From NCBI GenBank assembly GCA_009845645.1, contig VXZF01000649.1, positions 1-17,998 of the forward strand: DNA of 17,998 nucleotides, given 5' to 3'. Source of the stretch: Gemmatimonadota bacterium (GTDB lineage: Bacteria > Latescibacterota > UBA2968 > UBA8231). Shown piece after piece: positions 8,357 to 15,013 of this stretch; positions within the stretch are counted from its first letter, which is position 1; each line of letters opens with the position of its first letter. The position numbers and the translations under genes were made by a program. Under the pieces are notes generated by a model. The model was given only the letters and a program-made list of their open reading frames with translations, ran no database searches and was not told where the DNA came from.

Positions 8357-8361
8357 AGCTG

Positions 8362-8367
8362 CTCCTT
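8362..8367 (-). promoter_or_regulatory. Shine-Dalgarno fixing the serine hydrolase start
   Basis: The minus strand reads AAGGAG, CAGCT, ATG. This strong site supports the start at 8356 over the upstream ATG at 8479. Confidence 0.8.
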
Positions 8368-8416
8368 GGGCTTTGGCGCTTGCGGTTACTGGGTGCGCGG
8401 CCTGATCGCTGGTGAG

Positions 8417-8446
8417 ACGTAGTAGGAAACATAAAGGGGCTTTTTG
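8417..8446 (-). promoter_or_regulatory. 30-bp shared element upstream of the serine hydrolase
   Basis: This is the second copy of the element at 4721-4750. On the minus strand it reads AAAAAGCCCCTTTAT, then GTTTCCTACTACGT. It lies about 60 bases before the serine hydrolase start codon, so it shares side and orientation with the copy near the SDR but not the exact distance. A common promoter element or operator is possible. Confidence 0.4.
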
Positions 8447-8499
8447 GGATTCTCTGTCAAGGCGCTCAGTCCACACCAAGATTAGGCCAATTCCCTTAG

Positions 8500-8514
8500 G
8501 TCCTGCGACAGGAC
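8500..8514. repeat. Small perfect hairpin between divergent genes
   Basis: GTCCTG, CGA, CAGGAC forms a 6-bp perfect stem with a 3-base loop in the region between the serine hydrolase and lipoprotein genes. There is no T-run, so it is not a terminator. It may be an operator-like site or chance. Confidence 0.3.
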
Positions 8515-8599
8515 TCCCAGTACGGTCTTATTGCGGCGGGCACGTATTTACATTAGGGTGCTCAGGGCAGGTTGATATCAGAGAACTTAGGAGTCTCTC

Positions 8600-9736
8600 T
8601 TGAAGACAGGTGGTCTGGACATTCGATGCGTGCGCGGGCTGCTGCCGGCTGTGCTGCTTGGGCTGCTGGCGGGATGCGATCAGGTCGGCGATCCGGTGGA
8701 GCCCGTTGCCGACGCGATTGCCTTGGAGGCCAAACTCGACGACCTCTTCGCGCCTCCGACCGCGGCCGAGGTGGAGGCCATCCGCGCCGACTGGGTCCAG
8801 CGCGACGTTTCCGCGGCCGAGGCGACCATCGAACTCACCGAGTCGTATCCACTACGCGAGACCCCAGCCACCCTGCGCATCGTGTCCCACAGGGTGGGGG
8901 AGGTACTCCACTACGGAGCGATCCTCGCCCCCGACTCCGCGGCTCCGGGCAGCTTGCCCATCTTGATGTACCTGCACGGAGGCGACAGCGGCGTCGAAGT
9001 GGATGACATCGGCATCGTGCTCTTCGCCTTGGGCGAACTGCGCGACAATTTCGTCTATGTGATCCCGTCCTTTCGCAGCGAACCGCTCGAGTACGAGGAC
9101 CGGGAGTGGGTTTCGACGGGGCCCGGCGGTCACTGGGACTACGATGTGGACGACGCCCTAGCGCTCCTCAACGTTGCATTGGAGATAACGCCGCAGGCGA
9201 AGATCGAAGGTCTGAGTATCGTCGGCGGCAGCCGAGGAGCAGGCGTCGCCCTGCTGGCCGGGATCCGCGACGAGCGCATCGAGAACATCGTCGCCTTCTT
9301 CGGCCCCACCGACTTCTTCGACGACTGGGTCCGGGAGATTGCGCGGGAAGCGACCCTGGGCTCTCCACGAGACCTGACCGGGGTCGCCCACATCGATACC
9401 ACCTTCATCCAGCCCTACATGAAAGGTGAAATCGACCTTGCAGAAGTCCGCCTCGAACTGGTGCGCCGCTCCTCAGTCCTATTTGCCGAGGACCTGCCCG
9501 CGGTCCAACTCCACCACGGCGACGCTGACGAAACCGTCGTCGTCAGCCAAGCTCATTCCCTGATCCGGGCCATGGAAGCACTGGGACGCGAGCCCCCCGA
9601 ATTCGAGGCGTTCATCTACGAGGGAGGCGGACACACACTCTTCTCGCTGAGAGGTGCCATCCCGCGCGCGGTGGATTTCCTGCGGCGGGCTCTGGGAGGG
9701 GAATCGGCACTAGTTGCGACTACGGCGTCCCGGTAA
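8600..9736 (+). CDS. Lipoprotein alpha/beta-hydrolase (prolyl-oligopeptidase/dienelactone-hydrolase-like)
   Basis: This 378-residue protein begins with TTG, AGGAG about 6 bases upstream. Its lipoprotein signal peptide is a basic start, LLPAVLLGLL, then the lipobox LAGC with Cys26 as the lipidated residue. The mature protein is an alpha/beta-hydrolase: an oxyanion-type LPILMYLHGG at 119-128, nucleophile elbow GGSRG with Ser211, acid Asp310 (HHGDADETV) and His345 (GGGHTLF). The family cleaves esters or peptides; the substrate is unknown. Asp follows the lipid Cys, which in enterobacteria favours inner-membrane retention; whether this applies here is unknown. An in-frame GTG at 8630 is an alternative start keeping the signal peptide. 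The last nine residues (ALVATTASR) are read out of frame from a copy of the PPOX gene tail, so the natural C-terminus was probably replaced. Confidence 0.88.
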   Translation: MKTGGLDIRCVRGLLPAVLLGLLAGCDQVGDPVEPVADAIALEAKLDDLFAPPTAAEVEAIRADWVQRDVSAAEATIELTESYPLRETPATLRIVSHRVGEVLHYGAILAPDSAAPGSLPILMYLHGGDSGVEVDDIGIVLFALGELRDNFVYVIPSFRSEPLEYEDREWVSTGPGGHWDYDVDDALALLNVALEITPQAKIEGLSIVGGSRGAGVALLAGIRDERIENIVAFFGPTDFFDDWVREIAREATLGSPRDLTGVAHIDTTFIQPYMKGEIDLAEVRLELVRRSSVLFAEDLPAVQLHHGDADETVVVSQAHSLIRAMEALGREPPEFEAFIYEGGGHTLFSLRGAIPRAVDFLRRALGGESALVATTASR

Positions 9737-9783
9737 TGGAATTAGTGCACGAGCGCCGCGCCGAAGACCGAGGCCGGTGCTAA
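9705..9783 (+). pseudogene. Orphan 3' tail of a PPOX-fold gene (right copy of 78-bp direct repeat)
   Basis: Bases 9705-9782 match 3243-3320 at 73 of 78 positions. In the PPOX frame it still reads GTSCDYGVPVMELVHERRA, then EDRGRC and a TAA at 9781-9783, six to seven residues shorter than the intact copy. Nothing upstream in that frame belongs to a PPOX gene, since that space is the lipoprotein gene, whose stop codon (9734-9736) lies inside this remnant. It is a decayed fragment left by recombination or insertion. Confidence 0.88.
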
Positions 9784-9827
9784 ATTGTTCTGCTTGCTTC
9801 GGTTCACATATTCGTTAACTTATCAGC

Positions 9828-10178
9828 GTGAGAGAGATCAGCTTTTATCGCACAGCATCTGGACACTGCCCTGTCGAACAGTTTCTCGACTCCATAGCTA
9901 CTAGGCAAGCTGCCAAAATCACTTGGACATTGCATCTGATTGAGGAATTGGAGTTTGTCCCCCGCCAGTACTTCAAGAAGTTGGTCAACACCGATGACAT
10001 TTGGGAGATTCGCGTCAACATTGGTAGGGATACATTCAGACTTCTGTCCTTCTTCGACGGTCCAAACTTGGTGGTACTCAACCATGCCTTTGCCAAAAAG
10101 ACACAGAAAACTCCAAGATCGGACCTTCATCTGGCAGAGCAGAGAAAACGAGATTACTTCAGGAGGAAGAACCCATGA
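9828..10178 (+). CDS. higB: HigB/RelE-superfamily toxin (phage Gp49-like)
   Basis: This 116-residue protein matches the Gp49-like/HigB branch of RelE toxins, ribosome-dependent mRNA interferases. Family blocks are PVEQFLDSI at 15-23, YFKKLVNTDDIWEIRV at 48-63, TFRLLSFF at 69-76 and FAKKTQKTP at 88-96, then a basic tail. The start is a GTG at 9828 with no good Shine-Dalgarno; it fits where family members begin. It overlaps the antitoxin start by four bases (ATGA), and the toxin-first order is the HigBA arrangement. Base composition is near 45% G+C, clearly below its neighbours, a sign of horizontal transfer. It starts 45 bases after the orphan PPOX tail. Whether the toxin is active cannot be told. 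Confidence 0.9.
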   Translation: MREISFYRTASGHCPVEQFLDSIATRQAAKITWTLHLIEELEFVPRQYFKKLVNTDDIWEIRVNIGRDTFRLLSFFDGPNLVVLNHAFAKKTQKTPRSDLHLAEQRKRDYFRRKNP

Positions 10179-10450
10179 GCGACTTGAAAAAGTACGTCGC
10201 AAGACGCAAAGCAAGAGATCCCGAATTTGCCGAGAATTACGAAGCCGGTTACTTGGAATTCAAGATCGGTGTTCTTCTCAGACAGGCTCGGGAAGAAGCT
10301 GGCCTGACCCAAGAAGAGGTGGCGCAAAGGCTAGATACCCAGAAATCTGCTATTTCAAGAATAGAAAATCATGCCGAGGATATTAGGCTATCAACGCTAG
10401 AAAAGTATGCAAGAGCGATCGGCAAGAGACTCCATCTTTCGGTGGGATAA
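10175..10450 (+). CDS. higA: HigA-type XRE antitoxin
   Basis: This 91-residue protein has an XRE/Cro helix-turn-helix at about residues 30-84 (LLRQAREEAGLTQEEVAQRL, then KSAISRIENHAEDIRLSTLE). It should bind and neutralise the upstream toxin and repress the pair's promoter, as in HigBA systems. A perfect AGGAGG at 10161-10166 lies 8 bases before the ATG, far stronger than the toxin's own site, so antitoxin is likely made in excess. The four-base overlap couples the two genes. It ends 49 bases before the convergent permease gene; no terminator is evident in that gap. Confidence 0.92.
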   Translation: MSDLKKYVARRKARDPEFAENYEAGYLEFKIGVLLRQAREEAGLTQEEVAQRLDTQKSAISRIENHAEDIRLSTLEKYARAIGKRLHLSVG

Positions 10451-10499
10451 TTGCGACGTAACTGTATAGCATCCTAACTCCCACTCCTCTATAGCTTTC

Positions 10500-12941
10500 C
10501 TACTCATAGCGCAGCGCATGTACGGGATTCTCCCGTGCGGCGCGGACGCCGATGTACGCCACCGTCCCCAATGCAATCGCAAAAGCGATCATCCCGCAGA
10601 GGAGATAGGTCGTCACCCCCAAGCCGAACTGATAGGCGTATCGCGACAACCATTGGCCTACCAAGAAGTGAGCCAGTGGAAACGCCAACAAACAGGCCAA
10701 GGCAACCATTTTCGCCAAGTCGCGCGACAAGAGCGCGAGGATCTCTGCCACCGTAGCGCCGAGCACTTTGCGGACGCCGATCTCCTTGGTGCGGCGCTGC
10801 AGGACAATAGTCGCATGGCCGAACAAGCCCATGCAGGCGATTAGAATGGCGACGATGGAGGCAAAGGTAACGGTGCGACTGCTCTCCTTGTCACTCTCGT
10901 ACTGACGGGCAAAAGCTCGGTCGAGGAACTCGTACTCAAAGGGTTGTTCGGGTGCCACCTTTTCCCATAGCTGCTCTAGGCCCGCGAGCGCGTCGTCAAC
11001 CTCGCGTGTATTCAGCCGCACCAGTGCCCGCTCAAAGGACACTTCCGGCCCATAGTGGAACACGGCGGGCTTGATCGGCTCCCGAAGAGAGCGGAAGTGG
11101 AAGTCCGGTATGACGCCGATGACGGTAGGCGTTTTGCTCACGCCGTGGCCCCCGTACTCTGGTAAGAATTCCCCAACGGCACTTTCCCCCCAGCCGTAAG
11201 CGTCCGCAAAGCGCTGATTGACAACGACACTTTCCGTCCGATCAGCCAGCCGTTCGGCCGCAAAGGAGCGGCCGGATATGAGGTTGATGCCCAAGGTGGT
11301 GAAGAAGTCGGGGTCAACGGCATACACGAACACGCTCACGCGCTCCCCGTCCGGCCGCTTGATGTAATTGGTGCTAGCACTGAGCGAAAATTCGCGATCG
11401 GCCAAGGCCACCCCAGCGACACCCGACCGGGAAAGGGCTGCCTCCTTGAAGCGTTCGCCAAGCCGCGTGGGGTCTGCACCGCGCAGCTTGACGACGACGA
11501 CCTGCTCAGCCGCGTATCCCAGATCGCGCGACTGAGCAAAATCCAACTGCTGACGAATCGCGATGGTGCAGAAGATCAGGAGAACCGCCATGCCGTACTG
11601 CAAGGTCAGGAGCGCACTCGTCACCCTACTTTTTCGCCACGGCGATACCTCGCGGACGACAGACGCCGGCTGCATCCGCGCCACGATCAGGGCCGGATAG
11701 CTTCCCGCGGCGATGCCGATCAGCACCACCAACAAGACGCCTCCACCGACGAGAATTGGCAGACCTAAATCGCCGAGCGACAGCCCGACCCAATGGTCAA
11801 GTCCATAATGCGCGTTAAAGACGGGCAACCCCAACTGCACGAAGACCAGTCCGGCAATCAGGGAGAAAAAGGCCAGCAGGACGCCCTCGCCCAAAAACTG
11901 CAGGGCGATTTGTGCCTTGTTAGCGCCGAGCGCCTTGCGCACGCCCACTTCCGCGCTCCGGCCGATGGAACCCGCTACGGCGAGGGTGGTGAAGTTGATG
12001 CAGGCAACAGTTAGGATGACGCCAATCAGAGCGACGAGGGCGAGGATTGACTCCATGCTCACGGATTTTTCAGAGCTATAATAGGTCTGGGCCTGCGGGT
12101 CAATGTAGATCGTCCGTGCGTCTTCGAGTTCGAGTAGGAAGGCGTCTGGATCGTCCTTCCAGCGCACGCCTTTGTAGCGTTCCCAGAGCGGGGCGATGAA
12201 CTCGCGGGAGAACTCCGGGAGCTTCGCTTCGAGTGCCTTCCGCTCGGCAAGAGGCTGAAGCGTGACGTATGTAGAAGCCGTAGCGCCCCAATAACTGGCC
12301 ATGCCATACTTCGTCCGGTTCTCAAAGCGGATCACCGCGTCAAAGTCCAGGCTCCGCTTTTTTGGCAGATCGGCGAAGACACCGGCAATCGTGTATGCCT
12401 CGGGTCCCTCATTGCCGTGCAAGACGATCTGCCGGCCCACGAGTTCTGGGTAGTCCCTGAATTCATCTCCGAACATGCGCTCGGCCAGTCGCTTGGAAAT
12501 GACGACTTGGTCGAGGTCGTCGAGCGCCGTGGCCGGATTACCGGCCGCGAGCGGATAGTGGAACATCTGTAGGAACGGGGGATCAACCTCGACCACTGAG
12601 TGTTCGAGATGGCGCTCACCTACTGTCATCAGGACACTCGTCGAGATGACGCGCGTGGTGCGGGCGATCTCGGGGAATGTCTCCGCGAGCGCCGCGGCGA
12701 GATCCTCGCTCTGATACGCTGGGCGCTGTATATGACCCGCAGAGCTAATCTCGCGTGCCACTACGCGGAAGAGGCGGTCATCCTCGCGGAGGTTCCAATC
12801 CGCGGTCAGAGCGCCGTGTACGCCAAGGCCGAGGATTGCGCTGACGGCAATGGCGACGGACAAGCCCACGATGTTGATGCTGGTCACCACTTTGTCGCGC
12901 ATCAGGTTCCGCAGTGCGATTACGACGTAACTGCGCAGCAT
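10500..12941 (-). CDS. FtsX/MacB-type ABC transporter permease, double FtsX domain
   Basis: This 813-residue inner-membrane permease has the layout of long MacB-like/ADOP permeases: helix 1 at about 21-44, a periplasmic MacB-like domain at 45-295, three helices (about 297-323, 348-372, 395-421), a second half starting with a helix at 442-462, another extracytoplasmic domain, and three last helices (about 690-713, 741-764, 777-800). Each half has the FtsX coupling motif: AEVGVRKALGAN at 330-341 and RRTKEIGVRKVLGAT at 716-730. It ends with the family tail NPVHALRYE. No ATPase is fused or adjacent, so it must use one encoded elsewhere. A strong AAGGAGG (12954-12948) is 6 bases before the ATG. 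It starts 16 bases after the sigma-factor fusion gene, so they form one operon. Role: export or mechanotransmission, inferred. Confidence 0.93.
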   Translation of the reverse strand: MLRSYVVIALRNLMRDKVVTSINIVGLSVAIAVSAILGLGVHGALTADWNLREDDRLFRVVAREISSAGHIQRPAYQSEDLAAALAETFPEIARTTRVISTSVLMTVGERHLEHSVVEVDPPFLQMFHYPLAAGNPATALDDLDQVVISKRLAERMFGDEFRDYPELVGRQIVLHGNEGPEAYTIAGVFADLPKKRSLDFDAVIRFENRTKYGMASYWGATASTYVTLQPLAERKALEAKLPEFSREFIAPLWERYKGVRWKDDPDAFLLELEDARTIYIDPQAQTYYSSEKSVSMESILALVALIGVILTVACINFTTLAVAGSIGRSAEVGVRKALGANKAQIALQFLGEGVLLAFFSLIAGLVFVQLGLPVFNAHYGLDHWVGLSLGDLGLPILVGGGVLLVVLIGIAAGSYPALIVARMQPASVVREVSPWRKSRVTSALLTLQYGMAVLLIFCTIAIRQQLDFAQSRDLGYAAEQVVVVKLRGADPTRLGERFKEAALSRSGVAGVALADREFSLSASTNYIKRPDGERVSVFVYAVDPDFFTTLGINLISGRSFAAERLADRTESVVVNQRFADAYGWGESAVGEFLPEYGGHGVSKTPTVIGVIPDFHFRSLREPIKPAVFHYGPEVSFERALVRLNTREVDDALAGLEQLWEKVAPEQPFEYEFLDRAFARQYESDKESSRTVTFASIVAILIACMGLFGHATIVLQRRTKEIGVRKVLGATVAEILALLSRDLAKMVALACLLAFPLAHFLVGQWLSRYAYQFGLGVTTYLLCGMIAFAIALGTVAYIGVRAARENPVHALRYE

Positions 12942-12957
12942 CTTGAACCTCCTTCAT

Positions 12958-14823
12958 CTATTTCGCCTGCTCGATAGCGATCGCGCCGGCCTCGCTCTTG
13001 AGCACAAAGTCCGCTGCCAGTATATCAAGGCCGCTATGCGCGTTCGACAACATCGTCACCTCGGAATTGTTGGCTATGGAGAGCGGCCTGTCCTCATCCC
13101 TACCCTCAAAGGCCGCATACTGGATCTGGCCGCATAGCGTGAACGCAGTCAGATGCACCTTGTCCAGCAAAACCTCGTCGAGCAGGGCCTCTTTGAGCGA
13201 GAGATGGATATCGCCGGCGCACGATTCCAATTCGATGCGGCTGTCCGCGGCGAGTTGATCCTGATGCAACTGCGTTTGGCCAAAGCGGTTGTAGATCCGC
13301 ACCCGGCCCCCCAGCCGCGCGGCCTTGATCTGCACACTGCCCACGTCAATATCCACACCGCCGCAAATATCCTCTATACGACAATCTTCAGCCGCATGAC
13401 GCCTGACGCTAATCTCGCGGCCCTCCATCCTCACGCCGAGGTATCGGTAATAGCGCTGGTAGAGCTTGCCGCGGATATTGCGCGCCGTCTCCAATGCGCT
13501 ATCGAAGAGTTCCACATCGCCCTCAATATCGGCCACCTCCTCACAGGTCGATTCGATAAAACTAATTGAGCCTTGCAGACCGAAGGCGCGGACCTGCTTC
13601 CCTTTGATGACAGTCACGCGCTTGCCCTCGGGCACCAACAACACTAAGCTGGCGGAACCAACCGGTCCATGGACTCTTTCGAGCGACGTGCTGTTGGGGC
13701 GAAAGACCTTTTGGACTTCTGCCGTAACAGCCGAGGGCGGCAGGATTATGTCTTCGAGCTTTTCGCGATAGACCGTTATCCGCGTGGCCCGCCCTAACCC
13801 CAAGCGCATATCAGCCGGCATACTGCCGCCGGTATATGCCTGCATCTGGGGAAAGGCATCCGTCGTCTTGACACCATTTGCCACACCCCACGGATGGCAA
13901 CCCCCCAAGAAATAGGCTCGCCAAATCTGTCCGCTTCCCATTGACATGGCCTTGGGGTGGCCGTTTTGCTCTCTGGTCCCCATGAATACCTCGCCCTCGT
14001 GTGGCCCGCTGGCAAAAAAATAGTCCACTTGGTCGGCCCCGATCTCGATCCCTTCGACGCTTTCCCGGGCCTTTTCCCGCGTCAACCCAATTGCGCTGAG
14101 CGTCCCTTCGAGCACTGCGTCTTCGCCCTCGGCTTGGCGGATCTCGAGATCGGTGTCGAGGGCGCAGTAGAGGACGATACGCTCGGTGTCCCTTAGCTGA
14201 ATCGTCTCCTGCACCTGTCGGGTGGCGATTTGGCACACCACCTCCTGGACCTGTTCGGTCACGTCGATTGGCTGCATGGCAATCTCCTCGTGGTCGGGTT
14301 CATCCAATAGCTGGCGCAGCCGGATGCGTCCTTGTTGCAATCGGCCGCACACCGTACTCAGGGGGACTTCCATCAACTCGGCGATTTCTCGGTAGGACAG
14401 GCCACTTAGGTAATACATCAGTACGGCCGAGCGGTAGTGTTCGGGCAACAGGTCAACGGCCTCCTGCAACTCCAGCCGCCGCATCTGGTCGGCGTGCTCG
14501 GCCGCGGCCGCATTCTCCAGAGTCGTCTCTGCCGAATCCAATGGCTGTGTCCGCCTGCGGTCGCGTAACCAGTCCTTGCAGCGGTTGGCTACGATGTGCA
14601 TCAACCAGCCACCGAAGCGCTCCTTATCGCGCAGTTGCCCCAAGCGGCAATACGCCGCAACAAAAGCGTCCTGTACGATGTCCTGAGCATCAACCCGCGA
14701 GCGCACGTAGCGCAGGGCCGTGGCAAAGGCCGCGTTCTGGTAGTGCCGGACGAGCGGCTCAAAGGCTTGCGCGTTGCCCGCCAAGCAGCGCTCGACGAAG
14801 TTTTCGGGATGGAAGTTGTCCAT
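12958..14823 (-). CDS. ECF-like sigma-70 factor fused to a large beta-rich (DUF4097-like) domain
   Basis: This 621-residue protein starts as an ECF sigma factor. Region 2 is at about 21-92 (FEPLVRHY, DAQDIVQDAFVAAY, FGGWLMHIVANRCKDWLRD) and region 4 at about 117-173 (LLPEHYRSAVLMYYLSGLSY, then REIAEL and STVCGRLQQGRIRLRQLL). Ordinary ECF factors end near residue 190; here about 440 residues follow. From about 380 to the end they show short alternating strands of the adhesin-like DUF4097 type (GSISFIEST, GDVELFDSA, GGVDIDVGSVQIKAA, GDIHLSLKE). No membrane helix is seen, so the extension is probably cytoplasmic. No anti-sigma gene is adjacent, so the extension may control the sigma part; that is inference. 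The ATG at 14823 lacks a Shine-Dalgarno, whereas internal Met183 has one. The permease gene follows by 16 bases. Confidence 0.9.
   Translation of the reverse strand: MDNFHPENFVERCLAGNAQAFEPLVRHYQNAAFATALRYVRSRVDAQDIVQDAFVAAYCRLGQLRDKERFGGWLMHIVANRCKDWLRDRRRTQPLDSAETTLENAAAAEHADQMRRLELQEAVDLLPEHYRSAVLMYYLSGLSYREIAELMEVPLSTVCGRLQQGRIRLRQLLDEPDHEEIAMQPIDVTEQVQEVVCQIATRQVQETIQLRDTERIVLYCALDTDLEIRQAEGEDAVLEGTLSAIGLTREKARESVEGIEIGADQVDYFFASGPHEGEVFMGTREQNGHPKAMSMGSGQIWRAYFLGGCHPWGVANGVKTTDAFPQMQAYTGGSMPADMRLGLGRATRITVYREKLEDIILPPSAVTAEVQKVFRPNSTSLERVHGPVGSASLVLLVPEGKRVTVIKGKQVRAFGLQGSISFIESTCEEVADIEGDVELFDSALETARNIRGKLYQRYYRYLGVRMEGREISVRRHAAEDCRIEDICGGVDIDVGSVQIKAARLGGRVRIYNRFGQTQLHQDQLAADSRIELESCAGDIHLSLKEALLDEVLLDKVHLTAFTLCGQIQYAAFEGRDEDRPLSIANNSEVTMLSNAHSGLDILAADFVLKSEAGAIAIEQAK
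14284..14289 (-). promoter_or_regulatory. Internal Shine-Dalgarno before Met183 of the sigma fusion
   Basis: The minus strand reads GAGGAG, ATTGCC, ATG, with the ATG at 14277-14275. The codons here are Glu-Glu-Ile-Ala-Met at the exact junction between the sigma part and the beta-rich part. Use of it would give a separate 439-residue protein. Confidence 0.5.
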
Positions 14824-14859
14824 AGGTATTCAAATGCGGGACCGATGACACATATCAAC

Positions 14860-14879
14860 CCGTCTGCAAGTAAAGACGG
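14860..14879. promoter_or_regulatory. Inverted repeat upstream of the sigma-fusion gene
   Basis: CCGTCT, an 8-base spacer and AGACGG form a perfect 6-bp inverted repeat, about 37 bases before the sigma start codon and just past the preceding operon's terminator. There is no T-run, so an operator or 5' leader hairpin is likelier than a terminator. Confidence 0.4.
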
Positions 14880-14890
14880 CCAAAGAAGGG

Positions 14891-14928
14891 AAAATTAAAA
14901 AGGCCCATACATTTTTTTGTAAGAGCCT
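14891..14928 (-). terminator. Intrinsic terminator of the ankyrin-permease operon
   Basis: On the minus strand AGGCTCTTACA and TGTATGGGCCT pair as an 11-position stem with one T-T mismatch and one G-T pair, loop of six A. It is followed directly by TTTTAATTTT. It lies 13 bases past the TAG of the duplicated permease tail and should separate this operon from the sigma-fusion gene. Confidence 0.75.
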
Positions 14929-14941
14929 AGTTGCATTTGAG

Positions 14942-15013
14942 CTACTCATAGCGCAGCGCTTCCACCGGATCAATGCGACTCGTCCTGACGGCGTGGTAGC
15001 AAGCGGCGTGCAT
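14942..15013 (-). pseudogene. Duplicated C-terminal tail of a paralogous FtsX permease
   Basis: Directly after the permease's TAA, in the same frame, 23 codons read MHAACYHAVRTS, then RIDPVEALRYE and TAG. The ending is the same type as the complete permeases of this window (NPADALRYE, NPVHALRYE), and its last 18 bases are identical to those of the gene ending at 10500. No other part of that paralog remains. It looks like the stump of a third, tandem permease gene removed by recombination between conserved 3' ends. The terminator just downstream probably belonged to that lost gene. Confidence 0.8.

Noticed and set aside
8357..8479. Upstream in-frame start of the serine hydrolase at 8479
   Set aside because: The 41 extra codons show no family similarity or signal peptide, and AAGGAG lies just before the ATG at 8356.
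3321..9704. Active integrative element between the direct repeats
   Set aside because: No integrase, transposase, recombinase or phage gene is found in the block; only the repeat footprint supports mobility.
10451..10499. Terminator between the convergent antitoxin and permease genes
   Set aside because: No stem with a following T-run is visible on either strand in this gap.
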